Of a DNA stretch of 64,000 bases, positions 10,801 through 18,729 are shown piece after piece; position 1 is the stretch's first letter; each line of letters opens with the position of its first letter. The stretch spans positions 1-64,000 of the forward strand of contig NZ_JBPDIH010000003.1 of the NCBI RefSeq assembly GCF_052030545.1, given 5' to 3'. The notes under the pieces are model-generated. The model was not told the DNA's origin and did not search any database. It saw only the letters and a program-made list of their open reading frames with translations. Made by a program: the position numbers and the translations under genes. The stretch comes from CANMXU01 sp052030545. GTDB taxonomy: Bacteria > Pseudomonadota > Gammaproteobacteria > Enterobacterales > Alteromonadaceae.

Positions 10801-11837
10801 GAACCAACATCAAATTCGTTCATGTATAAAGTAGAAAGTACTTTATGGCCTGCTTGGCTTAGTGCAGCTAATAATTCTAACGTTAATTCAGCGTTAGCTT
10901 CTGCAATGACTTCACCAGTAGATTCGTCAACATACGCTTTAGAAAGTACTTTACCAACAATGTATTCTGCTGGAACTTCTAGCTCAGTAACGTTTTCTTT
11001 GCTTAGTGCGCGAATGTGACGAGCTGTGATACGACGACCTTGCTCAACTAAAACGTCACCATTTGGCATTTTAATATCGAACGTTGCGGTTTCGCCACGC
11101 AAACGCTCAGGCACAAGTTCCATGATTAACTTGTCGCCTTTAATTTCATACGATGTGGTATCGTAGAAAATATCTAAAATTTCTTCCGAAGAATACTCTA
11201 GTGCACGTAAAATGATCGACGCAGGTAATTTACGACGACGGTCAATACGTACAAACAGATTATCTTTCGGGTCAAATTCAAAATCTAACCATGAACCACG
11301 GTATGGTATTACGCGTGCGTTATATAACACTTTACCTGAAGAGTGCGTTTTACCTTTATCGTGATCAAAAAACACGCCCGGTGAACGGTGTAATTGAGAT
11401 ACAATAACACGTTCTGTACCGTTGATGACAAACGTACCGTTTTCAGTCATCAAGGGAATTTCACCCATGTACACTTCTTGTTCTTTGATATCTTTTACTG
11501 TACCGGCTGGCGCTTCTTTATCATAAACCACTAAGCGCAATTTAACGCGTAATGGCGCTGAATAGGTCACACCACGAATTTGACATTCTTTCACATCAAA
11601 TAGCGGCTCACCTAAACGATAACTAACGTATTGTAATTCTGAACTACCAGAATAGGCTTTAATTGGAAAAATAGAGCGGAACGCAGCCTCTAGGCCTGTT
11701 TCACCTGTTGGGTCGATATCAATAAACTTGCGGAAAGATTCGAGTTGGATGGACAACAAGAATGGATAATCCATTACTTGTGTGCTTTTACCAAAGTCCT
11801 TTCTAATTCGCTTCTTCTCAAAGTATGAGTAAGCCAT
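7809..11837 (-). CDS. rpoB: RNA polymerase subunit beta
   Basis: A 1342-residue subunit, identical in length to E. coli RpoB. The frame is open to an ATG at 11867, but the ATG at 11837 is preferred: it follows CTGAGGAAC with good spacing and gives [17 protein letters not shown], matching the family's N-terminus. The rifampicin-binding segment ([20 protein letters not shown], then [13 protein letters not shown]) carries the usual drug-sensitive residues. The C-terminal clamp segment [20 protein letters not shown] is intact. Confidence 0.98.
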   Translation of the reverse strand: [1342 protein letters not shown]

Positions 11838-12001
11838 GGGGTTCCTCAGCTTGCTGGTTATGGCCAAATCTGCCGAAAATACTTAAGTATTCGACAGTGT
11901 ATTGCAGTGATATTTACGTCTAAACATCAAATAATGCACTGTTTTGGTTTAAAAAACATCAAAATATTTTTGAATATTAAAAAAACCATATTCTTTAGCG
12001 C

Positions 12002-12032
12002 AAAAAGGCCGGTGACGTTTAAATCACCAGCC
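12002..12032 (-). terminator. Attenuator between rplL and rpoB
   Basis: On the minus strand GGCTGGTGA pairs with TCACCGGCC (one G-T pair) and is followed by TTTTTG. Two further small hairpins (12034-12049 and about 12051-12070) lie between it and the rplL stop. In E. coli a partial terminator at this spot sets the ratio of L7/L12 to beta/beta' synthesis, and the same role is inferred here. Confidence 0.75.
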
Positions 12033-12069
12033 ATTGCCTTTTCAGGCAAATAATCTGTCAGAAGTCAGA

Positions 12070-12438
12070 TTATTTGATCTCAACAGAAGCACCAGCTTCT
12101 TCAAGAGCTTTCTTAAGTTCTTCAGCTTCAGCTTTTTCAACACCTTCTTTAAGTGCTTTAGGAGCTGATTCAACTAATTCTTTAGCTTCTTTTAAGCCAA
12201 GACCAGTTGCGCCGCGAACTGCTTTGATTACAGCAACTTTCTTCTCACCGAAACCTGTTAAGATTACGTCGAATTCAGTTTGCTCTTCAGCAGCACCACC
12301 AGCGTCACCGCCAGCTACAGCAACAGCAGCTGCAGCAGATACGCCGAACTTCTCTTCCATTGCTTCTACTAATTCTACTACGTCCATTACTGACATTTCA
12401 GCAATAGCATTTAGGATATCGTCTTTAGAAATAGACAT
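12070..12438 (-). CDS. rplL: 50S ribosomal protein L7/L12
   Basis: A 122-residue acidic stalk protein. The N-terminal dimerisation helix is followed by an Ala/Gly-rich hinge (AAAAVAVAGGDAGGAAEE) and the C-terminal domain with KVAVIKAVRGATGLGLKEAK, which binds translation factors. It lies downstream of rplJ, as in all bacteria with this cluster. Confidence 0.97.
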   Translation of the reverse strand: MSISKDDILNAIAEMSVMDVVELVEAMEEKFGVSAAAAVAVAGGDAGGAAEEQTEFDVILTGFGEKKVAVIKAVRGATGLGLKEAKELVESAPKALKEGVEKAEAEELKKALEEAGASVEIK

Positions 12439-12551
12439 TATAAATTTCCTGTTTTAATTAACAGCCTTTTGGCCGTTATAAATAACTATAAATACAAAAA
12501 GTGCGTTTAACTTTAGTTGCCAAATAGTGTAGGCGAAAACTAAGGTTAAAA

Positions 12552-13046
12552 TTAAGCAGCTTCTTGCTCTTTCTGATCGCGAACTGCAGCAAGTGTGCGG
12601 GCAAGTTTGCCTGCAGATGCTTCTTTCATAGCGCTCATTAAACGTGCAATTGCTTCGTCGTAAGTTGGTAGCTTAGCTAACATGTTTACGTCTACAGCGT
12701 TACCTTCAAATGCAGCAGCTTTTAGTTCAAAGGCTTCGTTAGATTTAGCGAAGTCTGTGAATAAACGCGCAGCAGCACCTGGATGCTCGTTTGAAAATGC
12801 AATTAATGATGGACCAACTAGTGTTTCAGAAACACATTCAAAGTCAGTACCTTGTAAAGCGCGACGTGCTAACGTGTTACGGACAACCTTCATCCAAACA
12901 CCGTTTTCACGAGCTTCTTTACGTAAAACAGTAATTGCTTCAACTGTAACACCGCGAGAATCTGCGATTACAGCTGATTGAGCGCCTTTGGCAGCTTCTT
13001 GAACTTCAGCAACAATTGCTTTTTTGTCATCAAGATTGATAGCCAT
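12552..13046 (-). CDS. rplJ: 50S ribosomal protein L10
   Basis: A 164-residue stalk base protein, MAINLDDKKAIVAEV at the start, with the RNA-binding segment VVRNTLARRAL. Its C-terminal helix carries the L7/L12 dimers. In E. coli the L10-L12 complex binds its own leader and represses translation, and the leader seen just upstream suggests the same control here. Confidence 0.97.
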   Translation of the reverse strand: MAINLDDKKAIVAEVQEAAKGAQSAVIADSRGVTVEAITVLRKEARENGVWMKVVRNTLARRALQGTDFECVSETLVGPSLIAFSNEHPGAAARLFTDFAKSNEAFELKAAAFEGNAVDVNMLAKLPTYDEAIARLMSAMKEASAGKLARTLAAVRDQKEQEAA

Positions 13047-13149
13047 TGGCTTTTACTCCTGGTTCACCGGCAAAGCCGGTATTACTATCCCTGAAAAACA
13101 TTATTTTTCAGGCCGTTACGGCGAGGACCAGAATTAAGGAAATACTGGG

Positions 13150-13235
13150 TAATCACCATCTACGTAGGAAAAATTAAGTACCTCATTAAGTAAAACTTAA
13201 CCTTGATACTCCTACGGTCTTTGACGGGGTTGTTT
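13150..13235 (-). promoter_or_regulatory. L10 ribosomal leader (autoregulatory mRNA structure)
   Basis: On the minus strand CCGTCAAAGACCGTAGGAG is followed about 40 nt later by CCTACGTAGATGGTGA. These are the conserved arms of the L10 leader known from E. coli rplJ, which binds L10(L12)4. Between it and the start codon lie two smaller hairpins (CCTGAAAAA stem near 13090-13113 and ACCGGC/GCCGGT at 13066-13080). Approximate limits are given. Confidence 0.75.
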
Positions 13236-13277
13236 ATTTATCAAACAATAATTAAACAACACCTACCAAAATTTAAG

Positions 13278-13306
13278 GGGCGAAATTATAGTTCACAATT
13301 TCGCCC
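13278..13306 (-). terminator. Hairpin after rplA
   Basis: GGGCGAAATT pairs perfectly with AATTTCGCCC across a 9-nt loop, 32 bp after the rplA stop on the minus strand. The downstream sequence is CTTAAATTTT, so the U tract is interrupted. It probably acts as a weak terminator or as a boundary between the rplKA and rplJL parts of the message. Confidence 0.55.
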
Positions 13307-13338
13307 TTGTAAAGTCTCTATTGAGGCTTTACTGAAAA

Positions 13339-14034
13339 TTATAAAGTTAAGCTACCTTGGTTTACTGTAACGCCAGCACCCATAGTAGTTGAAACTGAAA
13401 TTTTCTTAATGAATTGACCTTTAGCATTAGCAGGCTTAGCTTTCTTAAGCGCTTCTAATAAAGCTTCAAGGTTTTCTTGAAGTTGTGCAGATTCGAAATC
13501 AGCCTTACCGATAGTAGTATGGATGATGCCGTTCTTGTCGTTACGGTAACGAATTTGACCAGCTTTAGCATTTTTAACTGCGCCAGCAACGTCAGGTGAA
13601 ACTGTACCAACTTTAGGGTTAGGCATTAAACCACGTGGGCCTAAAATCTGACCTAGTTGACCAACAACACGCATAGCGTCTGGAGAAGCGATTACAACGT
13701 CAAAGTCCATGTTACCGGCTTTAACTTGTTCTGCTAAGTCTTCCATGCCTACAACATCAGCACCGGCTTCTTTTGCTTTTTCAGCATTAGCGCCTTGTGT
13801 GAATACTGCAACACGAACGTCACGACCAGTACCGTTAGGTAGTACAGTTGCACCACGTACGTTTTGATCTGATTTACGAGCGTCGATACCTAAGTTTACA
13901 GCAACGTCTACACTTTCACGGAATTTAGCAGTTGCTAATTCTTTTAAAAGTTCTAATGCTTCAGAGATATCATATTCTTTTAATACGTCTACTTTTTCAC
14001 GAACAAGACGAGCGCGTTTTGATAATTTAGCCAT
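13339..14034 (-). CDS. rplA: 50S ribosomal protein L1
   Basis: A 231-residue protein that forms the L1 stalk and binds 23S rRNA. The conserved segment LGPRGLMPNPKVGTV and the C-terminal STTMGAGVTV are present. It follows rplK by 3 bp and is probably translationally coupled to it. In E. coli L1 represses translation of the rplKA message. Confidence 0.97.
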   Translation of the reverse strand: MAKLSKRARLVREKVDVLKEYDISEALELLKELATAKFRESVDVAVNLGIDARKSDQNVRGATVLPNGTGRDVRVAVFTQGANAEKAKEAGADVVGMEDLAEQVKAGNMDFDVVIASPDAMRVVGQLGQILGPRGLMPNPKVGTVSPDVAGAVKNAKAGQIRYRNDKNGIIHTTIGKADFESAQLQENLEALLEALKKAKPANAKGQFIKKISVSTTMGAGVTVNQGSLTL

Positions 14035-14037
14035 TTC

Positions 14038-14466
14038 TTATCCCTCTACCACTAAGCCCATTGAACGAGCAGAGCCCGCGATAGTATTAACAGCTGCATC
14101 CATAGAACCAGCAGTTAAATCAGGTTCTTTCATCTTAACGATTTCTTCAAGTTGAGCACGTGTTACAGTACCTACTTTTTCAGTGTTAGGACGACCTGAA
14201 CCAGACTTGATACCAGCAGCTTTCTTAAGTAAGTATGATGCAGGTGGAGTCTTAGTTTCGAATGTGAAAGAACGGTCATTGTATACAGTAATAACTACTG
14301 GTACTGGAGCGCCTTTGTCTAAAGAGTCTGTTTTTGCGTTAAACGCTTTACAGAATTCCATGATGTTCACACCGTGTTGACCAAGAGCTGGACCAACTGG
14401 CGGTGACGGGTTTGCTGCACCAGCAGCAACTTGTAGCTTGATTAGAGCTTGGACTTTTTTAGCCAT
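14038..14466 (-). CDS. rplK: 50S ribosomal protein L11
   Basis: A 142-residue protein of the GTPase-associated centre. The N-terminal domain has GAANPSPPVGPALGQHGVNI and the C-terminal rRNA-binding domain ends GSARSMGLVVEG. An AAGGTA ribosome-binding site precedes the ATG. It is the first gene of this run: the next gene upstream is a divergent GGDEF gene, not nusG as in E. coli or Shewanella. Confidence 0.97.
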   Translation of the reverse strand: MAKKVQALIKLQVAAGAANPSPPVGPALGQHGVNIMEFCKAFNAKTDSLDKGAPVPVVITVYNDRSFTFETKTPPASYLLKKAAGIKSGSGRPNTEKVGTVTRAQLEEIVKMKEPDLTAGSMDAAVNTIAGSARSMGLVVEG

Positions 14467-14586
14467 TTTAAAATACCTTTTTGGTGGGTTCTAACGCCAA
14501 GTTTTTCAATAACTCAGCTCCCCGTTTTACAATTACGATTTATTCCCCGACAGGTTTTTCACCTATCCAAAAAAAATCGGCAGCGG

Positions 14587-14616
14587 ATTATATATTAATC
14601 AACGAAGCATATTCAA
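14587..14616 (-). promoter_or_regulatory. Promoter of rplKAJL-rpoBC
   Basis: On the minus strand TTGAAT (14611-14616) and a perfect TATAAT (14587-14592) are 18 bp apart, about 120 bp upstream of rplK. This supports rplK as the true start of the transcription unit. Confidence 0.7.
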
Positions 14617-14754
14617 CCAATTTTGACATTTTAACTAAGATTAATTTTATTATTATGCTATGTAGGCAATTATTCTCTATGCTTATAAAGCCCCCAATTA
14701 TAATAGGGCTACCTTACTGAATTTTTCCATATTGCATGAATTAAGGGGTTCATT

Positions 14755-15729
14755 ATGGACAATAGTATTAGTATAGATCGCAGCCAATGGTTATTAGATT
14801 CACCTAACGATCTTATTTCATTAAAAAAATGGCAAAATACGGTTAACCTATTAGCCGAGCTATTTAACGCACCAGCAGGTTTCTTGGTGCAATATACTCC
14901 AGGTGGATTTCAAGTCACAATTTCCAGTGAACAAGAAACAAACCCCTACCCCTCTGGTATTGTTATTGAGCCCGAAGCCAATATTTTCTGCCGCCGTATA
15001 GTTGAAACACGCACAGAGCTTTATGTAGCCAATGCGCCATTAGATCCCTGCTGGGACACAAACCCTGAAGTGCACAATGATGGTTTTAAATCTTATCTAG
15101 GCGTGCCCGTATTTTGGCCTGACGGCCAGCCTTTTGGCACTTTTTGTGTAATGGACTTTAAAGAAACGGATTATAAGCAAACCTATTTTGACTTAATTCA
15201 CCAATTAAAAGATATCTTAGAATCAGACTTATCGTTAATGGAGATGTACAAACAAGCACAGAAATTAGCGGTTACCGATCCCTTAACAGGACTAAGTAAT
15301 CGACGTGGTTTTGCCATATTAGCGAAACAGCGTATTCACCTTGCGCAACGATTGAAATCTCAGCTGGGCTTATTCTATTTCGATATCGACCTTTTTAAAG
15401 GCATCAATGATGATCATGGCCATGCAGTCGGCGATGAAGTTCTTAAGGAGGTTAGTTCGGCACTGCAAGTAAGCACACGCGATGCCGATGTAATTAGCAG
15501 AATGGGGGGCGATGAGTTTGTTGCTTTAGTCAGTTTAAAGCAATCTGGCGATGAAGATAATATTCTAAAGCGCTTTAATCAAACATTGACGAGACAAATA
15601 GCCCAATCAAAATTACCGGAATTTACCGTATCGAGTGGTTTTGCGAACGTCGACTTATTATCAAGTATTGAGGACATTATCGACATTGCTGACAAAGCGA
15701 TGTTCGAGAAGAAAAAATGCAACCACTAA
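14755..15729 (+). CDS. GAF-domain diguanylate cyclase
   Basis: A 324-residue cytoplasmic protein with no membrane segment. Residues about 30-160 look like a GAF sensory domain (FCRRIVETRTELYVANAPLD, then FGTFCVMD). Residues about 175-320 form a GGDEF domain with DPLTGLSNRRGF and an intact active site MGGDEF, so it should make cyclic di-GMP from two GTP. No EAL domain is present. The start follows AAGGGG at suitable spacing. It is divergent from rplK and converges closely on the PepSY gene. The ligand is not evident. Confidence 0.9.
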   Translation: MDNSISIDRSQWLLDSPNDLISLKKWQNTVNLLAELFNAPAGFLVQYTPGGFQVTISSEQETNPYPSGIVIEPEANIFCRRIVETRTELYVANAPLDPCWDTNPEVHNDGFKSYLGVPVFWPDGQPFGTFCVMDFKETDYKQTYFDLIHQLKDILESDLSLMEMYKQAQKLAVTDPLTGLSNRRGFAILAKQRIHLAQRLKSQLGLFYFDIDLFKGINDDHGHAVGDEVLKEVSSALQVSTRDADVISRMGGDEFVALVSLKQSGDEDNILKRFNQTLTRQIAQSKLPEFTVSSGFANVDLLSSIEDIIDIADKAMFEKKKCNH

Positions 15730-15747
15730 ATAGTAGCAATGCTTAGC

Positions 15748-16506
15748 TTAACGTTTTGCTCTTGCATAGCGTACCCATATGTAAAGGCCACTGAGTGATA
15801 ATAGAATAAGTAACACGGCAACAAAGTCCATAAAAAGTACACCTGCCATACCGAATATTCGCCCACTGTGTGCATCTAAAACTATACGTTCTAAGTTTAA
15901 AAACTGAGATTTAAACATAGTCACCGCAGTATGTTTTTGTTGTGCACTGGCGTTATTTGGCATTATCCAAGGAATTGGCGCAAAAGTTGAAATTGCTTGC
16001 CAATCAAAAAAGTCACTGTCGGTTTGAAAATAGCCTTGTGCAGTATTTACGATGATGTGTTGCTCAGTAAAGCTTAACCCTGAAATTTCTGCAGGCACAC
16101 CTGACGCCTGGTCTAATTGGTCGATTAATTGGCCTTGCAGATCATACAAATACAATTCGTTTTCAGTCACGATTACATAACTGTCTTGCCACTTTCCCAT
16201 ACTGACAATGGCGTCGTGACTTTCAAATAAAAGTTTGCCCTCTAGCCATACCAAATTATTAGTAATGACTAGCTGATTGTCGTCATAAAAACGCACATCA
16301 TTAGGAGCTTGAATACCATAGTGATCTAACAACCAACTACTGTTAATGGGTTGGTGAGCGAGCGATAGCTCATTGGTGTGATTTAACGCAATCCCTGAGA
16401 TGGATAAAAATATCAGAAAAAAAGCGGCAAAAATGCCAAGTTTACGATGCCATTCACGTAAATGGCGAATCAGCTTAGTGTAAAAAGGTTTAGCTTTTTT
16501 ACTCAT
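15748..16506 (-). CDS. PepSY-associated transmembrane protein
   Basis: A 252-residue inner-membrane protein. The start REWHRKLGIFAAFFLIFLSI followed by SGIALNH is the signature of the PepSY-associated TM family; a second membrane segment lies near the C-terminus (VAVLLILLSLSGLYIWV). The periplasmic middle part contains repeated short beta segments. Family members occur in ferric-siderophore and flavin redox systems of the envelope. It is the last gene of a porin - FMN-binding - PepSY operon, 26 bp after the FMN-binding gene, and probably passes electrons across or within the membrane (inference). Confidence 0.75.
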   Translation of the reverse strand: MSKKAKPFYTKLIRHLREWHRKLGIFAAFFLIFLSISGIALNHTNELSLAHQPINSSWLLDHYGIQAPNDVRFYDDNQLVITNNLVWLEGKLLFESHDAIVSMGKWQDSYVIVTENELYLYDLQGQLIDQLDQASGVPAEISGLSFTEQHIIVNTAQGYFQTDSDFFDWQAISTFAPIPWIMPNNASAQQKHTAVTMFKSQFLNLERIVLDAHSGRIFGMAGVLFMDFVAVLLILLSLSGLYIWVRYARAKR

Positions 16507-16532
16507 TAAAAACCCAGTAATTGATAAATGCT

Positions 16533-17102
16533 TTAGTTATTACTTGCCGTGTTAACTTTCTGGTTTAGCCAAAGCGCCATGCGCGCCACTTTAGTGGTTG
16601 CTCTAACCGACATAGTTGCTCCAGTAATTCCGTCGATATGCTGATCTAGCATAATATCATCGGTGAGCTTTGCTTCTTTAAACTGGTCAGTATAAAACTG
16701 ATGACGCACTTCATCGCCACGGCTTTCTCTAAACGCCAATACTTTTAACTGAACAATTTGATTGGCTTGAATATGAACGCCAATAGTAATAGGTTTCTCT
16801 TTGCCTATTTCATCAAGTATCCACACGGTTTCCGACGCTTTTTGCCAATAGCGAATGCGTAAGCGATTATATTTGTGACTGAGTATTGCTGCAATGGCTT
16901 TTTTATCTTCTGCCGCTAACCACAAGGTTTTAGGTTTAGGCGTTTCGCCAGCAAATATCTCACTAATAAAGCTTGCCGGTTTTTGATAAATGCCCTTCGC
17001 TTGACTTGTTGCAACTGAAGTTAACATCACCATAATTATCACTAGTGTTTTATAAACGCGATTCACCAATATCTTCTCTATCTGCAAATAATAATAAAAC
17101 AA
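16533..17102 (-). CDS. FMN-binding (flavinylated) periplasmic protein
   Basis: A 189-residue protein with a hydrophobic export segment (YKTLVIIMVMLTSVATSQA) and a C-terminal FMN-binding domain. The segment DGITGATMS matches the [S/D]GA[T/S]xx motif whose threonine receives FMN covalently from the flavin transferase ApbE, as in NqrC and RnfG. The exact start is uncertain: the ATG at 17102 and a GTG some 12 codons in are both possible. With the neighbouring PepSY protein it probably forms an extracytoplasmic flavin electron carrier. No apbE gene is visible nearby. Confidence 0.75.
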   Translation of the reverse strand: MFYYYLQIEKILVNRVYKTLVIIMVMLTSVATSQAKGIYQKPASFISEIFAGETPKPKTLWLAAEDKKAIAAILSHKYNRLRIRYWQKASETVWILDEIGKEKPITIGVHIQANQIVQLKVLAFRESRGDEVRHQFYTDQFKEAKLTDDIMLDQHIDGITGATMSVRATTKVARMALWLNQKVNTASNN

Positions 17103-17169
17103 AAAAGTGAATGGAGTTTACACCCCATTCACTTTATCAGTCACTAAAAATTAAATTTTTAGTGTTTCA

Positions 17170-18330
17170 TTAGAACTGGTAACCAAAACCTAAGTTAAAG
17201 CCTTTTGAATCTTTAGCACCGCCTAAGTCTTCATAATCAGCTTTTAATACTACGTTCTCGTGAATGTAGTAATTTAAACCGAAGCTTGATGATTCAACAT
17301 TTGTATCATCGCTATTACCAGCATTGTTATCGTATTCAGCATAACGAGCAAAAACGCCCACTTTTTCATTTACACGGTAAGATGGCTCAATGTACCAACC
17401 CGTTTGCTCATCACGACCTAAATCAATAGCGTCTTGGTTATCAATATCCCAGCGAGCATATAATGCGCGTACTGAGAAATCTTCAACTTGGTAAATACCA
17501 TGAGCTTCAACCAAGGTAGCTGAAGCAGTTTCAACCATAGCACCTTGAGCAACATCTTCTTGATATTGCAATGTTGCAGCTAATTCTAAACCAGGGATAG
17601 CGGTGTATTTAATACGACCGGTATATGCTAAGTCTTCCGCTTTTGCACTTGCTACTTTTTGACGACCGCCACGAATACTAAATGATTCATCTACTTCTAA
17701 ACCACTGGTTACCGCTGCATCTAACGCTAAACCAGCGGCGATTTGATAATTAAAACCAGCACCTGCTTCCCACCAAGTTGCAGGAATAATGTTTTTCTCT
17801 ACCGGGTTACGCTCTACACCGTAAAACGTTGGTGGCTCATGCGTCTCGTTGATGATACCTACTGGGATTAAAAACAAACCTACTTTTGTAGTTAAGGCAT
17901 CGTTAATATCAATTTCTACGTAAGCTTGCTCAAGCTCAACTTCACCTGGCTTACCGTCACCAGCAAGTGAGTGTTCTAATTCAAGCTCAGAGAAAAAACG
18001 AACGCTGTCTGAAAACTCATGATTTACAAATAAAACAAAACGATGAAAATCAATTTTTGCATCACTGTTATCGTAGTTATTGTAGTGAAGCTCACCGTAA
18101 CCACCAATTGTGGTATTAGCAAACATACCGCCAGAAGTCGTCGCTTCAACACTGTCAGCAGTCGCTTCAAGCTTTTGTTCAGTTTCGTCTAAACGCTTTT
18201 CAAGCTGTGACAAAACTTTTTGTTGTTCAGCAATTACTTTACGTAATTCAGTTGTTTCTTCATTTGCAATAGCGGTGTTGGCCGCAAAAAGACCTACCAA
18301 TGCTGAGGCAATAAGTGTTTTCTTCATCAT
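17170..18330 (-). CDS. Outer-membrane porin with N-terminal coiled coil
   Basis: A 386-residue protein with a signal peptide (MMKKTLIASALVGLFAANTA, then IAN). A short coiled-coil segment (about residues 27-60, LRKVIAEQQKVLSQLEKRLDE) is typical of trimeric porins. A beta-barrel follows, ending in GFNLGFGYQF with the terminal Phe needed for Bam assembly. It resembles the phosphate-selective OprO/OprP-like family in outline, but the Fur-like site upstream and the redox genes downstream point to iron rather than phosphate. The substrate is not known from sequence. Confidence 0.75.
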   Translation of the reverse strand: MMKKTLIASALVGLFAANTAIANEETTELRKVIAEQQKVLSQLEKRLDETEQKLEATADSVEATTSGGMFANTTIGGYGELHYNNYDNSDAKIDFHRFVLFVNHEFSDSVRFFSELELEHSLAGDGKPGEVELEQAYVEIDINDALTTKVGLFLIPVGIINETHEPPTFYGVERNPVEKNIIPATWWEAGAGFNYQIAAGLALDAAVTSGLEVDESFSIRGGRQKVASAKAEDLAYTGRIKYTAIPGLELAATLQYQEDVAQGAMVETASATLVEAHGIYQVEDFSVRALYARWDIDNQDAIDLGRDEQTGWYIEPSYRVNEKVGVFARYAEYDNNAGNSDDTNVESSSFGLNYYIHENVVLKADYEDLGGAKDSKGFNLGFGYQF

Positions 18331-18491
18331 GTTTTTTAAAGTCCGTGAATATTTGGCACTTAATTCTTCAATAAATGTAACTAAAGTAATACAGAAGTAA
18401 GCAAACCAAAGTTATTAGAATATATATAAATATTATTATTAGATTCGGTGTAACCACCGTTAATTTGGCAACATTAAATCACACAGCCAAA

Positions 18492-18506
18492 TGAGAATCA
18501 ATATCA
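18492..18506. promoter_or_regulatory. Candidate Fur box
   Basis: TGAGAATCAATATCA fits the 7-1-7 Fur consensus TGATAAT-N-ATTATCA with one mismatch in each half. It lies 160 bp upstream of the porin start in an otherwise gene-free stretch (18331-18729), in which nothing else was recognised. It suggests iron repression of the porin/FMN/PepSY operon. Confidence 0.6.
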
Positions 18507-18729
18507 TTAAGATTATTTTTTATGCTTTATTGATCTAACGCAAAAAAATTAGGTGAGGATTACAATATGAAACTTGATAATGAGAGAGGCATATGATGCA
18601 GATAACGTTATACGCATGCCTAGCAATGAAAAATAAAAAGACTAAGAAAGTTAGGAAGAATTAAATTAACAAAAGTTTGAATCAAGTCGCTAGCCATCTT
18701 ATAAATTAGACTGCTAGCGTTATTGTTTT

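Noticed and set aside
12074..12457. Long plus-strand frame opposite rplL
   Set aside because: It is the shadow of the Ala/Glu-rich rplL gene and has no ribosome-binding site or recognisable content.
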